Shown piece after piece: positions 27,201 through 36,066 of a stretch of DNA of 36,237 nucleotides. Position 1 is the stretch's first letter. The number at the start of each line of letters is the position of its first letter. The notes beneath the pieces were generated by a model. The model was given only the letters and a program-made list of their open reading frames with translations, had not been told where the DNA came from and did not search any database. Source of the stretch: Brevinema andersonii (GTDB taxonomy: Bacteria; Spirochaetota; Brevinematia; Brevinematales; Brevinemataceae); the NCBI RefSeq assembly GCF_900112165.1, contig NZ_FOKY01000010.1:1-36237 (forward strand), given 5' to 3'. The position numbers and the translations under genes were made by a program.

Positions 27201-30200
27201 TTGCACTATCAACATCTGCAGCATAATTCATTTTTACAAAATATTTCTTTCTGAATTCTGGACGTATATCAAGAATCATATGGAAATATTGAGCTGGAAC
27301 CGTAGTCATAATGGATGGATACGCATTGACTTTAATTCTTGTATGTAGTGATGTAGTGTTATTGTAATCCATCATAAAGTATGCTTCTCTTTCCGTTCGC
27401 GATCCACGCTCATTAATTGTTAATTTTCTATGAGTAGGATCAAATGTCCAAGATTCATTTTCATTAGGATGATAGTAACCACCTCGTACTGCCGCAATCG
27501 TTTTATTATCTTTTACTAGCAATTCTAAAACATCAGAAGGTATATCAACGACATCACGCCGTACCCATTTAACATTTTCATAAGCTCTATAAGTATAACC
27601 TGATACTGTATGGTTATCATTATAATCACTCTGTGCTGCAGCCATTGTATCACCCATACCCATTCTAATTTCTCCCATCTTATTGCCAACTGCAGTAGAT
27701 GTCAAATAAATATATTTACCATGCCATGGATGAGTTGCAGTAGTTCCATCAGATTTCAGATTGAACCAAGCAGATGTATCCGTAGTATTCGAAACCAGTA
27801 ACAAATAGTAATTATGTGATAATGTTGCTTTATTTGTGTCCAAAGAAATAACATTCATCGTTCTAGTGGCTTCATCAAATTTGATGGTATCAGTATGAAC
27901 GGGCACATATACTTTGTTACTGGTAAGCGAAACAAATTCAACTGCTTCTTGAGCTTTGGTAATAAAATTAAGTGCACTTGGAACAGTTGTTTTTTCTCTT
28001 ACAGTATATTTATTTCCTAAAGCTGCTAATTTATTTTTAACATCAACTAAGCTTGTTCCTTCTACCAACTGAGCTTTATCTGGTGCTCCGGAACCCGAAT
28101 TAAATTTCAATCCATAAAATTTATTATGATCAGGTGATCCCTGATTATCCAGTCTAAAATAACCTTCATCAGTAGAAGTATCTTCTAACATTTCAATATC
28201 ATAGCGATATTGTGCAGGAACATCTCGAATAAGTGTCGTTACCTGTACAGACGGATTAAGTGCACTAGGATCATTGTTGAATACGAATTCTTTCGTATTT
28301 CTAGGATCATACAATTCATTATCATCAAGGCTTACTAAAGTTGCTCTAGCTTGAGCAGTAGTAATAACTTGAGCCCCTAATAGTAAAGATTTTCGTTCAA
28401 AAATATTCCAAAGATCTTGAGCATTTGTTGCAGCCAAAGCTTGTTTTGATTCTTCGGTATCTGTCCCAAATGCTATACGCGCTCTATTTGACTCACTTGT
28501 TCCTGCTGTGCCTAATTCTCCTGCAACAAACATATCAGCAAACGATCCAAAGCCTGATAACTTAAATACACCTTTTAATGCGGATTCATCTTCTATCATC
28601 GTGTATCCGTAAACAAATTCTAATGTTGTCGTTACACTGCCTGTTGTTGTAATATATTGCATTTTCAATGTTTGATTATCTCGTATAAACATCAAATTAG
28701 TAGAATTTGCGGATGTATATAAAGGATTATCTCCTGCCCCTACAACTGGATTGTCTCTGTAGGAGATCCATATATGCGATCCTCTACTAACAGCCTCTTG
28801 AACAATACGATCATCAGCTACAGCCATATTTTTGTCCATGTAGTTCCAGATTGTCTGCTCATTCAACTTATTCTGAGCATCCAACGGCGTATCTCCAATA
28901 CCTACTTTCAATAATCGATCATTTACCGCAGTACCAAGCTCAATAGCCATATATTTATTTGTATACTCAGCATCATTGCCGTTATAAAGCTGGAATATTC
29001 CACGATAATCCGAAACATCCTGGTGCATCTTATGCTGGAATGTAATAGGCCCTTTCGCGCCTGTACCAACTTTCTGAATCACAACATTTGTCAATTTATT
29101 ATTCGCCGTATCAGCACTAATTTTCAACGAAGTATAATTGTTATTATCATACTTCAACGTGCCTGCTGTCGACTTGTCTTCCAAACTACGCCATTCAGCA
29201 ACTTTTGCAGCATTCGCAATCGCACGGTTAGACAGTTCTGCCAAACTTTTTTCCCGTAAATTCCAGTTGTGCGCCGCGTTCATTTTCTGTGCTTCCGACT
29301 TCAAATGTGCAATACGCGTAGCTTCATCGCCTACAGACGTGGTTAGCAACAATCCGTTCGCATCCCTGTCATTCACACCTGTACCAAACCCTAAATATGC
29401 CATGTGACCATTGTACATCGTATCAGAAGCTGTCGAACCAGCCAATAAGAATATACCTTCCGTAGCCGATATCGACTCTTTCATACCAATACGGTAATTT
29501 TCAGTCTTAATCACGCTTCCATTCGTACTTACAATTCGCACCGTCTTCATTGCTGCATCAAATGCCCATTGTTCTACCTGTTCACTATCCCAGTAATAGA
29601 GATTAGAAGCTAATTTTGTCCATATCTTATCCCCAGCAGTTGCAATTACTCTAACATCAATAGCTGTCGACGTTCTATCTTGAAAATTCCATTGATTTGG
29701 TTGACCATTCAATGCTGTAAATGCAGTTTCCACATCAGATTTATTATCAGCAGTAACAAATCTAACCTTTTTAGGTGTGCTACCACTTTCTACTTTCATT
29801 TTAACAAATTTCTTATGTAGTTTAGCTGTGTCATTATTTTCAAAAGACTTCAAGTATAATATTGCTTCTGCTTCGTCTGTAACATTAACAGGAGCAGTAG
29901 TAGTTCTCTCAACAATAATATTATATCGATGAGAACGAGTACCTGTTGCATCCACATCAGAAATGTTAACAGTCATATCGCTGGATCTAAATCGCAGTTC
30001 TTGAGTATTATCTGCATTCCAGATCCCTTTATCATCAACCATTACTAAAGTATCACCAATTGCTCCCGATGCCGCATCACCATCTGCACGCTGGATCGCA
30101 TTTTTAGGAAAATCCAATGCAGACACTTCATAATAGTTTGCTGCAGCAGTGGTTAAAGCCGTTACTGTATCACCATAAGTATCACTCATAATGATTTTAC

Positions 30201-33135
30201 TATATTTAAAGGCTTTACTATCTAGTATATGACTCAATCTTTCTACACCTAAATATCTCGTATTCCAAGCACCATCACCTGTAAGTCTTACAATAGTAGT
30301 ATGTTTTTGAGGCGATACAACTTCCTCTTGCGACATCACTTCATATTCATAAGTAGAACTATTTGTAATGTCTCGATTTATTAAATCAACTTTAATTGTT
30401 TTCGTAGTAGTATCAAACGTAAAATTAGTTGTATTATGATAATCATATAATAAATGATCATAAGTAGTTCCAGAAGATTCTAGTGCTAAATCAACAGCTC
30501 CCCAAGGCCCCAAATTATTATTGAAGTTGGTATCAGGAACCAATCTTTCTTCTTTTAGATCATGAGTCCATTGATTAGCTATTTTCAATTTTTGCAATTC
30601 ACTTTCTGCATCAGCCAAACTATCAGCATTTGTAATAATCAAATGGGTACCAGGTACACTTCCTGAAGCTTCTTGAACTCTAAAACCAGCAAATTTACCA
30701 GCCAAACTACCAGTACCTAAGTATTTAAAAATCGCTTCTGTACTATTGATAGCTCGAACAATTTGAATAGGATGAGTTTCTTTCTTTCGTGTATTATCAG
30801 CAGTAATAACAGTAATTTCAACTTGTAAAGGGTCAGCACTAAAAATAAATTCTTCAGTATCATAAGGTAAATAAGAACCAGTACTTGCAGCTGCAGGTGC
30901 TTGTAAAGCAACATATTTGTGCCCTTTATTCTTAGCATTATCAACAGCCGCTTCAATAGTAATAGCAGAAAGAGGTGCATTATCTAAGGTATGATAATTA
31001 TTTTTTACTGAAGGCTTATTTGCCTTTGCCTCATCTATGGTATCACCTATACCAATATAAGCTTTACTTGCGTTAACTGCTGTACCTGTAAGTACATACA
31101 TAAATTTATCTTGAAAAGTAGTGTTCAAAATTAATGCATTATTTGGAGTTGTCACATTTGGATAATCTTGGTCAATTGGGGTTGGATTTTTCAATTTAAA
31201 TCCTCCCTCTACTGTTCCTAAATCAATAGCCATTTCTACTTCATAACTAGCTCCATTTGTAGTTACGTTACCACCATTATTGGAAATTTCCATTACAACT
31301 GCACTCATAGCATCCGGATCAAACCACCATACTTCTGTTTCTGTTTCTGTATAATATCCCGATGATGATAATTTTATCCAAGGATTAATACTCGCTAGAG
31401 TTTTGATAATACGATTACCACTAGGAACAGCTGATTGTTCATAAAGATTCCATACTACACGTTTTTCGAGCAGTTCTTCAGCTTTAGCCTGACTCTCATT
31501 AATTTCAAGCATAGCACGCACATTATCAACACCGGAACCTAATTTCACAGCCAAAACATAATTTTCAAAAGCCTTACTATCAGTATCAGCAGTCAATCCC
31601 GGAATAGTCTCTGTAGTAGTCAGAAGCTTAAATGATCCTCGATTATCCGAAAAATTATTAAGCATTTTTATCTTATAAGTAGAAGTCTTTGGTGTAGTAT
31701 TCGTCATGATTTTTGCTTGTACTAGTAATTTTTCGGAATCAAATGTCCAGTTTGTTGTGTTAGTCATAGAATAAATACCTGAATCCTGAACACCAACCCA
31801 AGATTTACCTCGTCTTTGCATTTCAATAACAACCCGATGAGGCTGCTGTGCAATAACTTTATCCTGAACCGGAGCCTTCACAGCTCCTGCTGCAGTAAGA
31901 TCATTTTCTGACATTGCTAGAACAAGATACCCAGCTAAACTAGCTTTGTTAGTAATCTCTAATAATCCATATTGTTGATTTAAAACACCACGGCCAGTAA
32001 ACTGAATAACTCCTTTAGTTTCAGATAAATCAGAAATCATTCTTACTTTATAAGCACTTACATTAGTAATTTTATCATACACTGTGATTACTTCTGCTGT
32101 CATAGAATCAAGATCAAAGTCGTACTGGGTAGTATTTTCCCAATCATATGCTGCTTGAATTATTATGGGAGTTGTAGAACTGCCAATAGGATTTGCTGAA
32201 TATGGACTCAGTGTCACTATGGGATTTCCTGCAACTAAAGATAAAACTCTATGAGGAATATCAGCTGTTTTTTCACTTTCCCAATCATAATCAGCAGAAC
32301 GCTTTTGAAGATGTGATAATACACCGTCCAAAGTAGATTCGTGCGCGAATCTCATTTGCAATTTTTCTAATTGAGTATTGGTATGGTATTCTATACCAAA
32401 AAATTTTCCATCTTGGAGAGAATAAACCTCAATAGAGGGAGGAAAAAGCTGTACACCTGTAACAGTCACAGAACCTAATTCTGTTTTAGTAGGAGCATGC
32501 GGATTTGCAGGGTCAGGCTGTACATTAGTAAAATAGATTTTTTCAGGAACTGTACCACTTGCATCTGTTTTAAATACAGCATTAGTAGTAGTTTGAACAT
32601 GATATTTCAAATCGTTTTCATTCAATCGAACAATCACTTCATTATTTGTAAAAGAATTAAAAGCCCGTCCAACTAAAGGGTAGCTTGCATATTGCCAGTA
32701 TACAATCTCACGAGATTGTTCGAGCAATCCCTCCCTGTCATCACCTAACGCTAATTTCGCATAAGAACCACCACCATTGGTAATAGCAGTGATACCTACG
32801 TATTTACCGCCATAACTGCCAGAACCATGCAAACGATACAAACCTTCAAGTGGAGATACATCCTCTATAATTTCAACTGCGTATTTTTCAGTACTAGTAT
32901 AATGTGTTTTTGCTCTGCGTTCAAATTGCGCAACTAATAAATCTCCGTCAAACTCAAACACTGTATAATCGTCACAATTAAAAGAGCCATCTGAATTAAT
33001 AGAATACAATGGAACTTTTTCGAATGTATCAATCACCCGCCTCTCATTGTATTTTAAGTTGAAAGCCTCTTTTTTGGTCAAGGAACACCCCGACAACAAA
33101 ATCAAAGCAAACACTTTAAGAAACATTCTTGTCAT
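24211..33135 (-). CDS. Giant modular repeat lipoprotein (2974 aa)
   Basis: One uninterrupted reading frame of 8.9 kb. The signal peptide MTRMFLKVFALILLSGC carries a lipobox (LLSGC, Cys17), so it should be lipid-anchored in the envelope. The mature chain is about 21 diverged copies of a roughly 140-residue module. Each has a W/F-TFD-like strand after an 'NTTN' turn, a Y-x-[VIM]-x-M-[IL]-x-D-x-S segment, G-x-[FY]-x-L, an xGK[FY]V strand, then a 'GxGDT' turn and a short helix. Its only cysteines are Cys17 and Cys54. The last two 680-690-residue stretches (about 1570-2250 and 2260-2945) repeat the same order of modules. I know no named family. It is probably a long surface rod or adhesin (inference). 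RBS is GGGGAG; no clear promoter seen. Confidence 0.85.
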   Translation of the reverse strand: MTRMFLKVFALILLSGCSLTKKEAFNLKYNERRVIDTFEKVPLYSINSDGSFNCDDYTVFEFDGDLLVAQFERRAKTHYTSTEKYAVEIIEDVSPLEGLYRLHGSGSYGGKYVGITAITNGGGSYAKLALGDDREGLLEQSREIVYWQYASYPLVGRAFNSFTNNEVIVRLNENDLKYHVQTTTNAVFKTDASGTVPEKIYFTNVQPDPANPHAPTKTELGSVTVTGVQLFPPSIEVYSLQDGKFFGIEYHTNTQLEKLQMRFAHESTLDGVLSHLQKRSADYDWESEKTADIPHRVLSLVAGNPIVTLSPYSANPIGSSTTPIIIQAAYDWENTTQYDFDLDSMTAEVITVYDKITNVSAYKVRMISDLSETKGVIQFTGRGVLNQQYGLLEITNKASLAGYLVLAMSENDLTAAGAVKAPVQDKVIAQQPHRVVIEMQRRGKSWVGVQDSGIYSMTNTTNWTFDSEKLLVQAKIMTNTTPKTSTYKIKMLNNFSDNRGSFKLLTTTETIPGLTADTDSKAFENYVLAVKLGSGVDNVRAMLEINESQAKAEELLEKRVVWNLYEQSAVPSGNRIIKTLASINPWIKLSSSGYYTETETEVWWFDPDAMSAVVMEISNNGGNVTTNGASYEVEMAIDLGTVEGGFKLKNPTPIDQDYPNVTTPNNALILNTTFQDKFMYVLTGTAVNASKAYIGIGDTIDEAKANKPSVKNNYHTLDNAPLSAITIEAAVDNAKNKGHKYVALQAPAAASTGSYLPYDTEEFIFSADPLQVEITVITADNTRKKETHPIQIVRAINSTEAIFKYLGTGSLAGKFAGFRVQEASGSVPGTHLIITNADSLADAESELQKLKIANQWTHDLKEERLVPDTNFNNNLGPWGAVDLALESSGTTYDHLLYDYHNTTNFTFDTTTKTIKVDLINRDITNSSTYEYEVMSQEEVVSPQKHTTIVRLTGDGAWNTRYLGVERLSHILDSKAFKYSKIIMSDTYGDTVTALTTAAANYYEVSALDFPKNAIQRADGDAASGAIGDTLVMVDDKGIWNADNTQELRFRSSDMTVNISDVDATGTRSHRYNIIVERTTTAPVNVTDEAEAILYLKSFENNDTAKLHKKFVKMKVESGSTPKKVRFVTADNKSDVETAFTALNGQPNQWNFQDRTSTAIDVRVIATAGDKIWTKLASNLYYWDSEQVEQWAFDAAMKTVRIVSTNGSVIKTENYRIGMKESISATEGIFLLAGSTASDTMYNGHMAYLGFGTGVNDRDANGLLLTTSVGDEATRIAHLKSEAQKMNAAHNWNLREKSLAELSNRAIANAAKVAEWRSLEDKSTAGTLKYDNNNYTSLKISADTANNKLTNVVIQKVGTGAKGPITFQHKMHQDVSDYRGIFQLYNGNDAEYTNKYMAIELGTAVNDRLLKVGIGDTPLDAQNKLNEQTIWNYMDKNMAVADDRIVQEAVSRGSHIWISYRDNPVVGAGDNPLYTSANSTNLMFIRDNQTLKMQYITTTGSVTTTLEFVYGYTMIEDESALKGVFKLSGFGSFADMFVAGELGTAGTSESNRARIAFGTDTEESKQALAATNAQDLWNIFERKSLLLGAQVITTAQARATLVSLDDNELYDPRNTKEFVFNNDPSALNPSVQVTTLIRDVPAQYRYDIEMLEDTSTDEGYFRLDNQGSPDHNKFYGLKFNSGSGAPDKAQLVEGTSLVDVKNKLAALGNKYTVREKTTVPSALNFITKAQEAVEFVSLTSNKVYVPVHTDTIKFDEATRTMNVISLDTNKATLSHNYYLLLVSNTTDTSAWFNLKSDGTTATHPWHGKYIYLTSTAVGNKMGEIRMGMGDTMAAAQSDYNDNHTVSGYTYRAYENVKWVRRDVVDIPSDVLELLVKDNKTIAAVRGGYYHPNENESWTFDPTHRKLTINERGSRTEREAYFMMDYNNTTSLHTRIKVNAYPSIMTTVPAQYFHMILDIRPEFRKKYFVKMNYAADVDSASNGAEHWKLPIMRNRDIAILSTRILTNMGADIDYRPIDVDGQRIAGYGYKVVSINSNMGAVGSGSADPTVRDNLHIEVGDALVTDTINNKQQYVSVIMQDLGANDAVVMLERRDGADNSPLTNTFLAIRRGVDADEKRLKVASGVTAQEALDNLAVLNYWNYIDNSVLNIDNNLITLLFATGKTWVQTQGSAYNANNTTNWIFNPTARSLNIYYISGNGMQTNTETYAYTMIEKTSDTDGIFQLRGYGVYNYKFVKLTRNNANVRFAVGTTIAAAKASHAALTTDNLKEQSSIMPGHQLITKAIGYGLLAGLDSRGLHDPQNTTNMQFQNNSGDLQVIITEYRNGVPIPNSYGIEMIQDSLTDGKFILRGYGTLANKFARLKHLDETANQQTVSFVFGDTEDVVDAAPMTENTHRNKNGIPQDQGLLDKIVLQQPFVSLTDKKVYVPTSSDEFSITKISAVSGVSAENVVMSVISANGSSSASHTYNMIQVSNNTTTGEATYYLKGTSSHKPWDGKYVLFVVGIWESNDVVSLRMGMGDTMVAMTNDYSNNKIATGFTARRWQQAKFVRKRQYASDDVLLEMIKQSPTISITRGGYNDARDIDEWTFDVPQRKISIRKGNSFGSGSPITTSEYYFEIYKNDVSKLETGLYLNSYGTGGGGVAAYSYFKMSTEPHRRDNFVSMNYSATESLAADIATNQQFALTHPLWRNISKATLSMATLTNMVPNRQWVPVNASAAIQAGTAYMSTNFAAYAHNTAPGGAWRDNLSLRVQQVNTSGAWQGNFDRYVPVPYQYNGPYDTILMLERVTNAFPNTHKDKFVAIRVGTGINSYTAKIGYGNTLQDALSQREALTHWNYRPIEGTGTVDVENYLRANSRWGGRPYLDGAPIGGMWVQYESSTAQYGTLIGIQGPGDPQGQHIPYQLELVYRFDNPESNGVVFKLIGYGQYGGKFIRFNKKTGTADGSRIKMVLGSDEAGVNASWSAAPANNFESGLNVIP
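24310..28370 (-). repeat. Higher-order repeat inside the giant gene (2 × ~2.05 kb)
   Basis: The segments 26300-28370 and 24310-26300 encode the same ordered set of five modules. Aligned landmarks: VSLTSNKVYVP vs VSLTDKKVYVP (2040 bp apart); MGMGDTMAAAQSDY vs MGMGDTMVAMTNDY; ILTNMGADI vs TLTNMVPNR; RDNLHIEV vs RDNLSLRV; and VMLERRDG...FLAIRRGV vs LMLERVTN...FVAIRVGT (2079 bp apart). Nucleotide identity is only partial, so the duplication is not recent. Boundaries are approximate. Confidence 0.75.
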
Positions 33136-33786
33136 AACAAAACTCCCCTATTTTCATAAAGAAATAATAAAATTTCTGTTTACCTATCTGAAATTTCAAT
33201 CATCCTCAATATATATCGGAACCTTTTAATTATATATTATTAAAAAAAGAAAGTCAACTGTAAAGATATTATTTTATTAAATATCATATTTTCCCACAAA
33301 TTATATGCAATATGCACTATTTATGCAAGAAAAATTCCATATAGTATATGAGTATAAATTTCTGTACTCGATTCTAATCAATAAATATTTTTACACAACA
33401 TATTTAAAAAATTCCTTTAAAAACTTTTCTATCTATTCTCAAAAAGAAACTACTTCAAAACAAATCTGATAATATATTATACAATATAAAATTAAAGACA
33501 TAATTGTTAAGAGCAGTTTGATGTGAGACCCGATGTCATGCGAAGCGTAAAATGGCATTTGTACAAGGATAAATAAAACAAGGTTTTGCAGGCAAAAATA
33601 AACATGTCCTCGCGGACATTGGAGATTTAATAATTAAATTTTGATTAAATCTATGTTTAGTACTGGAAAAATAAGGATTTTAAGAGAAAATAAAAACCGA
33701 TCCGTAAACGTGAATGTGGACATTAAAAAACAGTAATTACAGTGTCGAAAAAACGTTTAGAACTAATTAAATTCAAGATTTGAATT
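33136..33786. other. Long intergenic stretch with a less AT-rich island
   Basis: No intact gene. The first 370 bases are very AT-rich and include the leader of the giant lipoprotein gene. Between about 33510 and 33635 the base composition rises; that part holds a 6-bp hairpin ATGTCC-TCGC-GGACAT (33604-33619) and a short open + frame reading QGFAGKNKHVLADIGDLIIK. It could be a remnant of a mobile element or a small RNA; I cannot decide. Confidence 0.4.
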
Positions 33787-34441
33787 CTATTTATTGTACA
33801 AAAAGGAAACTGTACGAAAATATAAATGGTCCGAATCATCAATATAAGAAAAAAGATAAGCAGGATTGCTTTGACCTTGTTCTACCATATTATCAATATT
33901 AATAATAAATTGCTTTACATTATTTTGTTGAGATGTTAAGGTTTTATTTTTATATTTTTGAACCCATTCTTGCCCTTGAGCAGATGTATTGTTTTCTCGC
34001 CACACATATAAGGTTGTGTAAGTGGTATAAACATCGGGATTATTTGAATCAAAGGACACATCGTTGGATGAGGACCATGGGGATACACCACTGGTCCCTT
34101 GATTATTAGCAAAAACTAACAAAGTGGAGCCTTTTAACTCAAAGTCTACAACCGTTTTGAATGGAATAAATCACTTTATTTTGACCTTTTGCTACATCAC
34201 AAAATTTATACACTACCACTGATCCTCTATTCCAGTTTCCAATATTATCAAAAGTATGATCACCAGCAGTCTTTCCTCTCACCAACTGGATCCACTCATC
34301 TCTGGTAGTTTGAGCAGAAGGATCTGGGAGTGTTCCGGCATTTTCAGATTCAGGAGGTGTTATAGTATTCCCGTTGGCCAATTCTTTCTGTACCGCACAA
34401 GCAGCTGTTAAAAAAAATCCTAAAAATATCAATTTCTTCAT
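33787..34441 (-). pseudogene. Frameshifted small lipoprotein gene
   Basis: The 5' part (34441 to 34139) encodes MKKLIFLGFFLTAACAVQK, a signal peptide with lipobox LTAAC (Cys15), then a Pro/Glu-rich linker and DEWIQLVRGKTAGDHTFDN, and stops at GCRL. The next frame reads on without a break from VDFELKGSTLLVFANNQGTS to a stop at 33787. Removing one G in AACGGTTGTAGAC (near 34150) would join them into one protein of about 217 aa. The family is not recognised; the second half has YTTYTTLYVWRENNTS and a Gln/Asn-rich region. Promoter and RBS (AAGGA) are intact, so the lesion is recent, phase-variable or a sequencing error. Confidence 0.75.
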
Positions 34442-34470
34442 TTTCTGTCCTTAGATACCATTTCTACACT

Positions 34471-34499
34471 ACTATATACTAAAGTGTTAATCCCGTCAA
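34471..34499 (-). promoter_or_regulatory. Promoter of the frameshifted lipoprotein gene
   Basis: On the minus strand, TTGACG (34499-34494), a 17-bp spacer, then TATAGT (34476-34471), about 30 bp upstream of the ATG. It remains in good condition although the gene it serves is broken. Confidence 0.6.
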
Positions 34500-34512
34500 T
34501 CGGAAAAAAATA

Positions 34513-34548
34513 AAAATATCCCAACTTTAAAATAGGTGGGGATATTTT
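34513..34548. terminator. Hairpin terminator downstream of the methyltransferase remnant
   Basis: AAAATATCCC (34513-34522) pairs with GGGATATTTT (34539-34548) around a 16-base loop. Read on the minus strand it is followed by a T-rich tail, 12 bp beyond the methyltransferase stop. Confidence 0.6.
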
Positions 34549-34559
34549 AACTGCTTTTC

Positions 34560-36066
34560 TTAGTTAACTGTGATAGGAAGGATATTAAATGTTTTTCCAT
34601 TCAATATCTCTTCTGCCATTAATATTTGTACTCTAGGATATCCCAATTTCCCAAATGAGCCGGCATACAAAGAATAATGACCTGCTTTTCTTGCCTCGGT
34701 AAGCATTTGGTTGGTAGATTTCGCATAACAAATCAAGCCTGCCATCTCCGCTTTATTATTTTCCATAGTTCCAACCAAATCACGAATATAAGAGGCTTGG
34801 AGTTTTTTGTAGCTTTTGACTGATAAGATCATCTTTCCCAATTTTTTTGTCATCTTTTTGTCATCTTTATAGAAATAAATAGAGCCGTCAATTCCTCCGT
34901 CCCAGCTTTTTTTAGTAGAAGAGAATCCCCTAACTTTTTCGACAGCCCAATATTAGAATTGATAACGCCCTTCATTTTTACTTTTTTCACACTTTGAAAT
35001 TAATTCTTTGACCTGCTCGATAGTAACAGGCATATCATCAGTGGTATAATCCTTGGTTTTTATTAAGAAAGAATATTTTTCTTTCATCGTTCTTCCATAA
35101 GTGTTATCGACAGCATACATATGTCTACCCCAATTCATTTACGATTAAGATTTTGAGCTGCACCAAGCGTCGTGCCGCATCCCCAGAATGGATCCAACAC
35201 TACATCTACTTCTTTTTGTGCAGGCTTTAATAATCCTTTCCAAATAATGCTATAAGTTTCTGCGTCTGATAACCAAGCCGTTCTTGTGATACAGGATTAA
35301 TAAATTGCATATTCCAAACATAGCCTATTATAGGTGCTTTAATCTCCACATCAACAATTTTATCATACTTAGATAAATCTACTTTTGATTGCTTTAATTT
35401 TCCTTTATCATAAATTAGCAGTTTTTTAATACCAAAATCAACGACTGTATGGTATCCTTTCAATATGGTGTACCTAATTCAAAATTTTCCTCTCTAGGAA
35501 GATCAAAATAATTTGTATTCCCTTTTCCATACCAGAAAATAATATCATGCATCCTAGGAAAATGATATTTTGCATTTCGTAAAAACCTATTGTAACCCCA
35601 AACAATCTCATTCCGAAAATTTTATGACCGAAAATTCCATCTAAAATAATCTTAATATAATGGCTAGCTGCGGGAGCACAGTGCAGAAATAAGCTTCCCC
35701 ATCTTTCAGCTTTGCCTTCATCACCCATAATCTTTGAGCCATAAATACGAGATAAGATAAAATCTTAGGATTTTGATATCTCAATACATTAACCCATGTG
35801 CTCCAAAAATCGGAAAATTGTTGATTTCCATCGTTAATAAGTGTTTCATTAAATTCCTGGATATCATCTTCTTTTTCTTGCGTAAGCCCCCAAACATCAC
35901 AAAAAGCAATTGCTTCTTCCAGTACAGGAAGTTCCGTATCAGTCGAGTAGATACGGTTATAGATTCTATTAGAGTTAAAAGAAGGATCAAGATAGATGAG
36001 ATCTGCAGTGTTTTGCTCCGCAGGGCTGTGGAAAGAAGTTATACTTATGCATGGATGAGAAAACAA
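34560..36066 (-). pseudogene. Decayed site-specific DNA methyltransferase
   Basis: The pieces, in different frames, follow one known architecture: NTADLIYLDPSFNSNR (motif IV region, with DPPF changed to DPSF), LRYQNPKILSYLVFMAQR, GSLFLHCAPAASHYIKII, FRNEIVWGYNRFLRN, QERLGYQTQKLIAL, VVLDPFWGCGTTLGAAQNLNRK (motif I), then a C-terminal endonuclease-like domain, SWDGGIDGSIYFYKDDKK to GYPRVQILMAEEILNGK. This is an N4/N6-adenine or cytosine amino-methyltransferase. Lesions: frameshifts near 35700, 35610, 35465 and 35245, a TGA replacing the Trp of RKWIG (35135-35137), probably a frameshift just after it, and an in-frame TAA at 34953-34955. The 5' end has no proper start and runs into the HTH gene on the other strand. 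Not functional as read. Confidence 0.88.

Noticed and set aside
24211-33135. Tandem repeats as a CRISPR array or DNA-level satellite
   Set aside because: The repetition is at protein level with diverged DNA and no short identical direct repeats.
35135-35137. TGA read as tryptophan (alternative genetic code)
   Set aside because: It sits where Trp is expected (RK-W-IG), but intact genes in this window use TGA as stop, and the gene has many other lesions.
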